Part shown: positions 25,001-36,657 of the stretch, in pieces | Position numbering within the stretch: the first letter of the stretch is position 1 | Layout: the number at the start of each line of letters is the position of its first letter | Assembly: GCA_003550325.1 (NCBI GenBank) | Contig: QKWP01000664.1 | Span: 62,001-126,000 of the forward strand | Direction: 5' to 3' | Origin: Gigaspora rosea | Taxonomy: Eukaryota > Glomeromycota > Glomeromycetes > Diversisporales > Gigasporaceae | DNA length: 64,000 bases | The notes under the pieces: model-generated | Databases searched by the model: none | The model's input: only the letters and a program-made list of their open reading frames with translations | What the model was told of the DNA's origin: nothing | Made by a program: the position numbers and the translations under genes

Positions 25001-27089
25001 TATAATCATTAATAACTTCATAATTTTGGCTTAAAATATCATGTAAGAAATTAGTATCTGGCGACTCATCAAGTGTACAAGTGAGAGGATTTAATATATA
25101 AGTGACATAATTCTTTGTTTGATTATTCTGAAAAGATATGATCAAACGCTCTTTCTCTTTTGAACCAATAAAACAAAATTTACGAAGTGAAAAAGATTCA
25201 AGACATTCATCACTAAATGTTTCTGAATTGTTAAATAAAAATTAAGAATTGGTTTGTTTATATTATAGAAACTTGATATATAAAATACCTACTATTTGCT
25301 ACATCTATACCAGATTTTGTTGAATAAACATAGACTGCTAAACTCTCATTCTCTGCATAAAAAGTTATTGCTAACAACGTGTTATCACTGTTCATTTCAA
25401 ACCGGGTATAGATTACTTCTGGAGGCAAATTCCAATTTGGTGTACATTGCATTTCAAACTTTAGAGTTATTAAATTCCATTGTGTAATTACATGAGGTGT
25501 AAGATAATGAATAAACAACGATCCATTTTTATTAATTTTGCATTTATAATAATAATATTTTCCAAGTTCAATGCTATTTTTACATTTCAATTGATATTTG
25601 CCACTAATTTTTGACTTTGAAAAGATATAAGCCCGATAAACTGGCTCCCCTTTGGCAATTGCAAGATCTCCATTCTCAAGAAAAGTAATATCATCATCAT
25701 GTTCATTTAGGTTATTATCTTTTAAACCTTGCGCATTCAATATTTGTCTTGATTTAGTTGTGATATCAATAGCTGCAAAGTCACCAAAATCCCCTATTAG
25801 AATAAAGTTCAAATAATGTTTAATTGGGTTAAAATAAATTACAAATAAGATCAAAATATTAACAAATTTAACTAACCAAAATATAGTATTATAAATTGTT
25901 TACAATCTGAGGCACCTTTTAAACTAATGCTTCCGAGTTTATCAATTTTTAATAAAGATTTGAGGTCATCGGAGCATAGCGGGCTTTCATTGTAATTGGC
26001 TGATTTTTGTAGATCATCCCGTGGTATTGCAAAAATATCATTGGTTAATCAAATTATTCGCAAGGCAATATTTTATACGAAACTAATTACCGTAACGACT
26101 AAATATTCAATACTGTATAGAATTAATTTGTATTAATAAATACATTACTATGAAATTTAACAACCCAGAGTCTAAGATCATAATCCCGATACAAATAGAA
26201 TCATATAATCCAAGATCTTATTTAAAAAAATAAAAATAATAATAAACACAAAAAAAAATGAAACATTTATTATAAGAGACAATACAAAATTATACCAAAT
26301 TTTAATTGTATATAATAACAGTTAATTAATACAAAACGAATTTAACCTTAATCCTAAATTAAACGTAATACCACGCTTAAAATTCTTAGACGTAACTACG
26401 CTTTAAATTCTTAGACGTAACACTACGCTTTAATATTCTTAGATATAATACTATGTTTTAATCTCTTACAAGTTCGCAAGCTTATATTTTCATTGCTTCA
26501 TGTCACTAAGCTATTTTACTGTCCGTACGTGTCTGTCTTTAGAATAATAAATAAGTTATAAATAAAATAGATTAGCGATGTAAACCTTTTAAATTTACTG
26601 TCATTTCACCAAGTTTTATATACTGTAAGTTATATTGGTTAAATAGAAACTTCTAGACATACCTCTCATCTAACTTCCGAATTACCTCGCGGTTTACCGA
26701 ATTACTTTGACGGTATATAAAGTAAAGCTTGAGCTTTCAAATTTTTTTTGTCTTACCTTCACCCGATTCGTATTCGTGGCACCAGTTCCATTCTTGTGAC
26801 AGCAAATCGTTACTTTAATATGACTTTAATATGATAAGATGATCTTCAAAATCAACCAATCATAATAAAGCCCGCTATGCTGGTCATCGGTATTTAATGA
26901 ATTGATAGGTTCGATTAAGAGATCATTTGAGAGATCATTTGTGATGGACCATCCAACAATTGATTGATCATCGTCGCTCCAAGTCACAATATATTGCATA
27001 TTTAGTGAAAAAACATATTGACTGATTTTCTTTCCTCTATGCGGAGTATAATCTTCAACTATCAGTTCTTCAGGTTCTGATGAACTCAT
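22089..27089 (-). pseudogene. channel gene copy B: beta-propeller plus TRP-like ion-transport protein with C-terminal coiled coil
   Basis: Exons read from 27,089 down: 27,089-25,877 (split by a MULE-like element), 25,793-25,293, 25,222-23,540, 23,458-23,009, 22,942-22,767, 22,624 onward, and a last exon ending at 22,089. All major junctions are GT-AG and in phase. The N-terminal half has beta-rich, WD-like repeats (YIVTWS...IVGWS). The middle has at least six hydrophobic helices, a pore-like loop (TTEYSYNQPSYTDD) and an S6-like helix (LLNLFITLLGNAVDE), as in TRP-type Ion_trans proteins. The C-terminus is an 11-residue coiled-coil repeat (LKAQKDEFLKD). Damage: TGA at Trp positions (24,536; near 23,556; in exon 6), TAA in IIWL-DITIP (about 23,412) and TAA after STY (about 23,128), plus the insertion. 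Likely a membrane cation channel family, here dead. Confidence 0.85.
25973..26881. mobile_element. 909-bp MULE-like non-autonomous element in exon 1 of channel copy B
   Basis: A perfect 9-bp target duplication GGTCATCGG at 25964-25972 and 26882-26890. Inverted ends of about 50 bp start AGCATAGCGGGCTTT on both sides. Copy A keeps the uninterrupted site (about 17,895). A 9-bp duplication is typical of Mutator-like elements. No transposase frame inside. Confidence 0.88.
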
Positions 27090-27283
27090 TTTAGGTACTC
27101 TGTACCTAAGAATTATCAATGTGAACGTTAATTCTTTTAAAAACAAGAAGAGTTTAAAATGAAAATTTCAGGTTATTGTGATTTTAAATTTATCAATCAA
27201 TATTTAAAAAACTTTTATGACATCATTTAAAAACAAATATGCGTATTTATCTAGTAAATATGTTGAAATAATGCATCGCACGA

Positions 27284-28920
27284 AAAGCATCGTGCACACG
27301 TTTGCAAGAATTCATTATTTTTATTTTTATTTTTTTATTTTTTTTGGGTGAGGCCGGCATGTGTCATTTAGGCTGGAGATATCTTTATTAAACTAACAAT
27401 GAGCTAGAGTGGTACATTGAAAAATAACTGGCCAGGATTGGCCAGAGCGGCAAAGACATCCCGAGAAACATGCAATAATTATTGCGCTGTGAGTCGCCGT
27501 AGGAGTGCAAGCCGGTGGTTTCCATCTTTGCCGAAGGCAAGCCGGCTGTTTGCAGAGAAAACGTGGAGATACAGGCGGAGAAATGGTAGGATCACGTAGT
27601 CATCCAAAGGGTGTCGAGAAAAATTTCTGTTTGGGTTAACGATACCACAGTTCCCAATTCTTCCGTTTGTGTTATTTATGCCGTGTTTATTCTATTGTTT
27701 GTTTTTTATTTTCTTTCCGCGGGCATGAGGCTATGCGCTGTTGGTATATGTCATTCAATCAGTTTCCTTTTGCGAATTTGTGATCCTTGGTCTAGATCGG
27801 TGGTTCTGTGGCGTAGCCGTGCTGTCTCGCAAAATGTATCTAGAAATCAGATACAGTAATAAATTTATTTAATTATGTATTGGCAAAAAGTCCGTGGCTT
27901 TGCCACTACGTATTGTAACGATAAATTTTACTAGTAGCTTCTATACCTGTTATATTTCTAATAATTGTATTCTTTTTGTTCGTAGTTAACATCGCCCTCT
28001 GATGGCCCCCTGCAAAATGGACATATAAAAAATTATAGCGTATAGGATATGCTGATTTAATTGTTATTAAATAATGACATATAATGTATTAAATTTGATT
28101 CGTTACTATGTAGTACAAAGTTTGGTTGCAAGGCATATATTTGAACAGTTAACCTAGTGGTTGATCACATAATTAAAAGACTGGCTTAAACTATACCCCC
28201 AAACTAACCCTAACCTAGGCCGAATGATTGTCATGTGACATTGTGATGATCACTGCGTTAACTCTCAGAATTGTTTACCAAACATCGCTTTAACAGGTTA
28301 TACGATCATTATAAAAAATGCGATGATCTAGGTAATATTTTTGATAATAATGGCGATGTATCGCTACCTTGATCAACCAATTAGAATGCAGGATCAGGTG
28401 CGAAGCGAATACCGGTATGATTTTTTTTCAAAAATCGGCCATAACGACTCCATAACGCCTATTCTTGTGATCTAACAAAAAAATTCCTTACGATATTTTG
28501 GGTTAGAAACTCTTTACTAAAACATGTTACCTTTAACCCTGACACTAAACTATCTCCCTAAACTAACGAATTGATTTATTGTTTTGATTTCACGGTACAC
28601 CAGATCTTATAGTGTACTACCGGCGGTATTTTTACTCGATAATATAATTTTTGCCCAGTATCGTTTCGGTAAAATCTTGTATTGGCCGAAAATTTTATTA
28701 TCATTTTTATTACCGAAAAATAATTATCGAAATTTGCCGATAATCCTACTAATTTGCAAATCAGCTGTAAATATCTGAATTCGATGCAAAATATACTCTA
28801 TTAGACTTTCCATATAAATGCTCCCAAAAGTTAATTTCGAATTTTGACTTAATCCTGGCCATTATTCAAACAATGCCCTAGGCGTTATTTTGCATTTATA
28901 GAGTTTATCATCCGTTTCTG
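27284..28920. other. spacer with a GC-richer island
   Basis: 27,340-27,860 is clearly richer in G+C than its surroundings. Small frames (27,417-27,599, Arg-rich; 27,611-27,859, one hydrophobic helix) have no family match that I recognise. aagccggtggttt / aagccggctgttt forms a local repeat. At 27,885 tggctttgccactacgta recurs from 18,345. From 28,000 on, nothing supported; aaccctaacc-like stretches occur near 28,200. Confidence 0.4.
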
Positions 28921-28989
28921 GTTTAGCGACTTCGTCGCGTAGCTACGAATGATTAAATATTGCATCATTATTACTGTATCCCAATTTCG

Positions 28990-29440
28990 TTTTTCGCTCG
29001 ATATTTTTTAATAGGAAATAGATTTCATTACTGTACTTTTAACTATATCATCGGTAAAATCCAAAAATAATGTATCCAAATTTTTTACAGAATTTTCAAA
29101 TTTTTCTTCTACAATTTTAGGTTCATCTTCATGTTAAAATCAACATATTCATTGTTTATAAGTTGGATATTATTATAAATGTTTAAAAAAGTTCTGCCAA
29201 AAATTATTCTTGAAAAGGAATTTATCGAAACCATTTTTCAAGCTATGAACCGGTTAGTCAGAATTAAATGCTTCATCTATCACTATTAAAAAACCTTTAA
29301 AAGGGATATAATTGTTCAATATTAAATGTCACTTTAATTTTCTGCTACAATAGAACGTTGGATTTATGCTTATTATCAAATAATGGATGAAGATTTTAAA
29401 CTTTCTGTCAAAAATGGTATTCTATTGCTTAATGTTGTTG
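28990..29440 (-). pseudogene. degraded paralogue 2 of the unknown protein at 21.2 kb
   Basis: Minus-strand fragments EDEPKIVEEKFENSVKNL, DTLFLDFTDDIVKS and LYNNIQLINNEYVDFN are readable, but a one-base shift separates them. Better preserved than the 21.2-kb copy. No domain recognised. Confidence 0.5.
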
Positions 29441-29749
29441 ATTTAGCAAGAGCGAGCGCGTCTTTTTTATTAAGTGGTTGTCGTAAATACTTATATTATT
29501 TATCTAATAAATTAGATTTCAGGTTTTCAAGAATCTAAATACGATTTCTAATCTATGTTTTATGTTTTTCTGTTGAATATTTCATTTATAATGAAAGCAT
29601 AGATAGTTAGTCTAATGACACAGATATCATAAGGCAAACTTTTGACCCAATACTTTTACCTGAGAAAAAGATTAGATGAAAGTTCTAAAAAATGTCAAGG
29701 TGAAAGAATATCATCCTCCCTCAGAGTCAAAATCATTTTAATTAAGATT

Positions 29750-30620
29750 TAATGAAATTAAATTGCACTTGTTATATAATTTTTGATAATGATTTCACTT
29801 CTTTGAGACCAATTTGATTTCCTGAAGATTTAAAGAAGTTAAATTCTTGTTTGGATGTGCAATACATTTGCACCACTAATGTCGATCTTATTGGGACGAA
29901 TATTTGCTAATGGTTTCTATCATAACCAAGATCTAAGGAGGTTAATGTAGTATTCATAAAAAGAACTTTTGTTAATCTTTTTCCTCCTTCATGTTTAAAT
30001 TGATTATTTGAAAGAGCTAAAGAAAGTAAAAATAGTGTCTTTATTAAGTGCATTTGTAAACGTTCTTGCTTTTTCAGGTACAAATCGATTATTTGAAATA
30101 TTCAAAGAAGTTAAAGTGTTGATTTTTTTAAGTACTTCAGTGAGCGTTTTTCCTCCTTTGACTCTAAATTTATTATTTGAAAGGCATAAAGAAGTCAATG
30201 TGGTATTTTCACTAAAGACTAATCTTTTTCCTCCTTCATATTTAAGTTGATTATTTGAAAGGACTAAAGAAAGTAAAATATTGTTTTTATTAAGTGCACT
30301 TGTACAAATCGATTATTTGAAATATTTCAAAGAAGTTAAAATGTTGGTTTTTTTTTTTTTTTTAAGTACTTCAGTGAGCGATTTTCTTTCTTTGACTCTA
30401 AATTAATTATTTGAAAACATAAAGAAATCAATGTGGTGTTCTTACTAAAAGCACCAACTAATGTTTTCTCTTATTCAGAACCAAGATGAAGATTTAAAGA
30501 CTTAAAGACATTAAAAAATTGTTATGTTTATCAAGTGAATCGGATACCGGTAATATATTCCTTAAATCATGTTCAAGCACATAATCATTTTTATTAATTA
30601 TATTTTGAGTTTCTTACTTG
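29750..30620 (-). pseudogene. leucine-rich-repeat protein relic
   Basis: Minus-strand translation gives tandem ribonuclease-inhibitor-type LRR units of about 28 residues (NTLTSLNISNNRF, TSLCLSNNKFRVKGGKTL, MNTTLTSLDLGY), each about 84 bp. Frames change between units and poly-T runs break them (about 30,350). No start or F-box is found. Probably a decayed sibling of the gene at 36,658. Confidence 0.65.
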
Positions 30621-31074
30621 TTCGTAGAAACATAGTTATCAATCAATAATGCTGTAATGGAATAAAAACTATTTAATTTTTCTTCATATTTAAGTCACTT
30701 GCTAATCCCATCGTTTAAATATCTGGAAACTGTTATTATAAAGCTTGAGCAATCAAAGAATTGATTTGGATGATTTTAAATGATAACTTTTTCGACGTCA
30801 GGGATTAATTATTTTCTATTTTCCTTTAGCACTTTTCTGATAATTGATTTGTTATTATTAAAGTTTGGGGCAGTAATTCTATATCATTCGCGGTTTACGA
30901 GAAGACATGAAATAAGATTCTATGATCAGTTTGATATTTGAAAATTTCCCAAAAGCATTCAATTAGTAAAATGATATTTTTAATAATCTACGATAAAAGT
31001 GGTTTGATTATACAGTATACTAATATTATAGTTATTATGCCCATTTAGAACATTATGAAATATCATGTTTTCAA
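30621..31074. other. gene-free spacer
   Basis: May include further LRR decay near 30,700-30,900. Nothing firm. Confidence 0.35.
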
Positions 31075-31078
31075 TTAA

Positions 31079-31291
31079 TGTCAATTATTGAGACGAATTA
31101 AAATGAAATCAAAATTTGACAAGTCACCGAAAAATGAATTTTTTTTTTTTTGGACGCATATTTTAGGGTTAGGGGTTAAGGTTAGAGGTTAGTTTCTGAG
31201 TTTATATTAAACAAGTATAAGTGGGTTTTAGAAAGTTAAATAAAAACCCACGTTTCATTTTAATCCGATTTCATTATGATCCGCACAATTA
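31079..31291. mobile_element. MITE of the GATCATAAT family (copy b)
   Basis: Right end (reverse complement) reads ttattgtgcggatcataatg-like sequence next to TTAA (31292-31295); TTAA also precedes the left end (31075-31078), which has lost part of the repeat. The inside has ttagggttaggggttaagg. TTAA flanks point to piggyBac-type mobilisation. Confidence 0.65.
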
Positions 31292-31295
31292 TTAA

Positions 31296-32099
31296 TACAC
31301 GTCATTCGTGAATTAAGAAATGACATATAAAAAAAAAATTTTTTTATTTTTTTTATTTTTTTTTTTAAATACATAAATTTTCGCATGTAAAATTCTAATA
31401 AATAACTCTGTTTCTAATGAGAAAATAAACATTCTCAATAAGCTTATGTTAAAAAAATACAATACGAAGATTGATTTTATTGGTCAGATGTTCTACAATT
31501 ATCACATGACGATCAGGATTAACTTGGTAACTATCACCTTAACAGTTAAATGATAACAAAAATTTTACGAAGAAATTAGATATACTGTTATTTTCGAAGA
31601 AACTTTAGAAAAAGCCAATGAACTGGTTAGTTCCAATGAAAACGATCTGTTGTAACTGACGAAGTACAGTACTTAAATTACCCTCGAAAATTACATAGCG
31701 ATAGTAATCGGAAAATTCAATTGATAACCATATTTGGTACAAAAACAGGTATAATATTTAATTACCAATATACAGTAGAATAATTATTAACTGTTAGTAA
31801 AATAATTAATCTGTAAATATGATGCTATTTATTAATTGAAATACCTAAAATACTGTAAGCTTTCATGTTATTTAGTTCGAGAGCATAGTAATCGCTTATC
31901 TTACATTGAATTAATTGGTAGGTTTAACAGTTATGTATTGTTCAAAGTATTTTAAAACAAGATGTTATATATTATGTGTGTTTCTTATTCGTGTTAATAG
32001 TATGTAATTATAAGTATTATTTATCAATCAAATTAAGTTAAAATTTTTAATCTTCAAAAATGTCCGTGGCGAAGCCACAGATCATTTGCCCATTACAAA
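31296..32099. other. gene-free spacer
   Basis: AT-rich; ends with tccgtggcgaagccacag near 32,063, a short hairpin related to the motif at 18,345 and 27,885. Confidence 0.4.
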
Positions 32100-34515
32100 C
32101 TAAATTTAACAGAGGCATTTGATAAAATATTTATCAGATGCATATTTTAAGATTACCAATAATTTAAAAAGATAAATATAATAAAAACTTATAGTTACGA
32201 TTTGACAAAGGCATTTGATAAAATATTTGTCAAATGCATATTTTAAAGATTAATAATAATTTAAAAAGATAAACTTAATAAAACTTATGATTACTTGCTA
32301 ATAATTTCGCAGAGTTATTTGTTAAAATATTTGTCATATACATATTTTAAGATCACTAATAATTAAAAGAATAAATATAATAAAGCTTATACTTACTCGC
32401 TAATAATTTGACAGAAGCATTTTTTAAAATAATTGTCAGATACATATTTTAAGATTACCAATAATAATTTTAAAAATAAATATAAGTAAGTTTATACTTA
32501 CTCTCTAGTAATTTGACAGAAACATTTGTTAAAATATTTGTCAGATGCATAATTTTAAGATCAACAATAATTTAAAAAAAATAAAAATAATAAAACTTAT
32601 ATTTACGCGTAAACCAAAAATATTTGTCAGATCAGATGATCAGATGCGCGTTTTAAGATCACCAAAATTTAAAAAATAAATATAATAAAACTTATATTTT
32701 ACGTGCTAAATTTGGCAGATGCACGCTTATACTTGCTAATAATTTGACAGAGGTATTTATTGAAATATTGTCAGATGCATATTTTTAAAATCACCAATAA
32801 TTTAAAAAAATAAATATATAAAACTTATACTTACAACCTAATAATTTAACAGAGATATTTGTTAAAATATTTTTCAGATGCATATTTTAAACCAATAATT
32901 TAAAAAAATAAATATATAAAACTTATACTTACGACCTAATAATTTGACCGAGAAATTTGTTAAAATATTTGTCAGATGCATATTTTAAGATCACAAATAA
33001 TAATTTTAACGATAAATATAATTACCCTTATCCTGATACTGATGTGCTAAAAATTTGACAGAGACATCTGATAAAATATTTGTCAGATGCATATTTTACG
33101 ATCACTAATAAAAATTTTAAAAATCAATATAATAAAGCTTATTTTACCATCTAATAGTTTGACAAAGTATTTGTTAAAATATTTGTCAGATGCATATTTT
33201 TAAGGTCACCAATAATTTAAAAAGATAAATATAAAGAAGTTATACTTACGGTCTAATAATTTGATAGAGGTATTGTTAAAATATTTGTCAGATACATATC
33301 TTAAGATCACCACTAATATGTAATTATAAACATAAATATATATTTACGGGCTAATAATTCTACAGACACATTTGTTAAAATATTTGTAAGATGAGATGCA
33401 TATTTTAAAGATTTGGAAAAATAAAACTTATACTTACAGGCTAATAATTTAACAAAGGCATTTTTAAAATATTTGCCAGATATATGTTTTAAAATCATTT
33501 AAAATCACCAATAATTTAAAAAATAAATATAATGGTTTATACTTACGCGCTAATGATTTGGCAGCATTTGTTAAAATATTGGTCAGATGCATATTTAAGA
33601 TCAATTATTTAAAAATAATAATACTAAAGCTTATACATACTCGCTAACAATTTGACAGAGTTATTTGTTAAAATCTTTGTCCGATACATATTTTAATATC
33701 ACCAATAATTTAAAAAATTAAATATAATGAAGCTTATACTTACCTGCTAATAATTTGACAGAGGTATTCAGACGTATATTTTAAGATCATCATAATTTAA
33801 ATAATAAATATAATAAAAGTTATACTTATGCGCTAATAATTTGGCAGAGATATTTGTTAAAATATTTGTCAGACGCATATTTTAAGATTGCCAATAATTT
33901 AAAAAATAAATAAAATGAAGCTTATAATACTTACAGGCTAATAATTTAACAAAAGTATTTGTTAAATATTTGTCAAATAAAATTTTAAAATCACAATCAT
34001 AATTTTAAAACTAAATTATGCTTACAGCCTAATAATCAAGTTTACTAAAATGCACCTATGGTGTTGAGCACCATGTTACACAAAACTATTAGAATAGCCA
34101 ATCAAAATTTAAGATCAGGTGTAACATAAAATTTTGTTTATTTTGTTTTTTTTTAAAAAAAAGCATTTTACTTAAAATTTTGCTTATGAAACCGCCTTTG
34201 GGGCTCTAATAAAAAAATCCCTTGCTAAATTTTGTATATACTAATGCCCCGATAAAATCCCAGGCCTCACCTTAACCCTAAAGTAATTAAATTAATTTTT
34301 TGTTTTATAAAAGTTTATTTTTTTGTTTTTGTTACACGAATTTGCAAATCTAATTTACCTATGGTGTTCAACACCATAGGTGCATTTTATAATAATTACT
34401 AATAATTGATAGAGACATTTATTATAGTATTTGTCAGATGCATATTTTAAGATTACTAATAATTTAAAAAAAATAAATATAATAAAGCTTATATACTTAC
34501 CCGCTAATAATTTCA
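32100..34515. repeat. satellite array, about 100-bp unit, about 20 copies
   Basis: Repeated unit of roughly 90-110 bp with constant blocks: taataatttgacagagg, ttgttaaaatatttgtcag, atgcatattttaagatcacc, and aataaatataataaa...cttatacttac. Copies diverge by many substitutions and small indels, so the array is old. One MITE interrupts it at 34,048-34,387. No coding frame persists through the units. Confidence 0.92.
34048..34387. mobile_element. 340-bp TA-flanked MITE with palindromic termini
   Basis: TA at 34046-34047 and 34388-34389. Inverted ends aaatgcacctatggtgtt on both sides. Each end is itself a hairpin: the right one, cctatggtgtt-caacaccatagg, is perfect; the left one is decayed. It lies inside the satellite. 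Confidence 0.75.
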
Positions 34516-36640
34516 ACTACTACATTCATTCATTGTAAATTTGATTCGTTTTTTATTATATTTACATAATTAGTAAGCATCATTGTATTATTTTGATAAT
34601 AAATGAAATAGAAGTTAATCAGAGTGTAGCGGAATGCGGAAAATAATGGGGTTTCTGTACGAGTTATAAGTAATAGTCATAAGCAATAACTGGTAATAAT
34701 ACTTAAATGTAAATATAGTTATTACTTACATTATTACCTTGTCCATCTATAATGTCATAATATTTGATCGGTTAATTAATTATTGAAAGTATTACTGTAA
34801 TACGATTATCCACATTTTCTCTAGTTCATCAATCCTTTTTGTTTGAAGAATCGCATACTCCATTACATGTTGTGACAATCTGAAGTTTTGTTATCCCGTT
34901 GTTATGCTTTATGACAAAGAAATCGATGATACAGATCTCTTCTCATTGACAAAGTTGACGCATCATCTACGTGTTTCAACAAAAAATTTATTGAGTTTTC
35001 CTAATGGGAGTACTTAGTTTGATGCCTTTTTTTAGTTTCTCGTTTTCCTTGAATAATTTTAAATTTCATGCTTGGCTTTTTTCACATAAGGTATGTGCTA
35101 CATCTTCAACTCTACTAGTAGTGAATTGTAATTGCTTTTTTTCTTATACGCTCTTGTTTAGGTACTTGTAAATCCCTCTTTATGTTTTTATTACGTTTAA
35201 GCAGATTCTCTTCTCTTGTATTAAACGAAATTTTGCAATTAAATGCTGAAAGTTCGGGCTTTCGTCTGCAAATTCAACTGTACAAAAATTCATAAAAGTT
35301 ATGAGATGCGTTGTGTACAAATTATTGTTATTTATTCGATTAAGAAGTTGACGGGGCAAATATGTGGCGAATATTTAAGGTATTTTTGTGAGTTTGACTT
35401 GTTTTTGTCTGCACGTTTGAATATGATACACTTCTTTAATTGATATAGCTTTAGTTGATGGACGCGGTATTGCATGATTAAGATACATCATTTAGAGTTG
35501 TAGTTGAATCGGAATCGCCACAAAACATTACAAATTTGTAGATAGTCGTTTGTTCTTTTTCAAGACCTTTTAAATACAATCTTAATCCTTTCACTTTTGC
35601 CAATAAATCTATGTTTCCATTCTTACACAAACCACTTGTTCAAGAACATCCACATGCAACGATTGCGTACAAAATGTGAGATAATGCTATCATTAAATAA
35701 ATCTTTAATTGTGTGTTAAAGTCAAACAATCGTAAGTGTCGAATATACGTTTCATTTGAATTTCTAAATTTTTTCACGTAACTCATAGATTTAACCTAAA
35801 TTTGCCTTCTTATTGTCAAGCTTAATACTATCGTGTTTTAATAAGCTCAATTGGTGAAAAAATGCGAAACAAAATTCATATATTTCCACAAATATATAAT
35901 GTAAGATTGTAAGACGTATGACAATAACGAATGTTATATTTGTGTTTAATACCGAACAAATACACAAAGTAATTGCACCTCAGCCATCTATATACCAAAT
36001 TTATGCGCATATAAATACGAATTACGTTTAATATTACGCGTAGCAATAAAAAAAAAAAAATAAAGTTATGGTGTTGAATTTACTAAAAATCCCAGTCCTC
36101 GATAATGTAACAATGATAGATTTCAATTTTTAATTTCTATAAAGATGCTAATGAAATAAAATTAGAGTAGTGAAATGATTTCATTACTATTTGCATTTTT
36201 AATTGGGATTCATACGTACGTAAGATGTTTTCCATAACCGTAGCTTGCTATTACTAACAAATCGATCTGAGATATGACTGAACACGATGACAATTCTCAA
36301 CAAGTAACAACCAAAAAATAAAATATAACATATTAAAAACTGTAAATCGACAATCTTGGCATAGTTCTATAATTCTATAACGTACGGTAGATATTTTTAA
36401 CACTTTATTAATTTTTTATTATCACAATCTAAGAGTGTATAAAAAGCAAATACTTTTAAAAATGCAAAAAAAAAAAAACAAAACAAAATCTATCGTTACT
36501 GTTTTTATATGTTGCTAGCAAAAAATTCAATAGATTATAAAAACCAGCAAATTTTGAACCTACGAAACTACATATAAAAGGGTTATTTACAAAATAGAAT
36601 GAAAATGTTTATTATATCCATATTATTCTGTTGCTGGTAC
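34516..36640. other. gene-poor stretch with a possible coding remnant
   Basis: A minus-strand frame near 35,480-35,680 reads CGCS, TSGLCKNGNIDLLAK and KGLRLYLKGLEKEQTTIYKF, which looks like decayed coding sequence, but I recognise no family and an internal stop interrupts it. The rest shows no gene. Confidence 0.3.
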
Positions 36641-36657
36641 AGAATTCTAATTGATAG

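Noticed and set aside
30004..30250. Plus-strand ORF over the LRR relic
   Set aside because: Antisense of LRR units; the minus strand gives the family motif.
32100..34515. CRISPR-like array
   Set aside because: Units are about 100 bp, diverged throughout, with no constant repeat/unique spacer pattern, in eukaryotic context.
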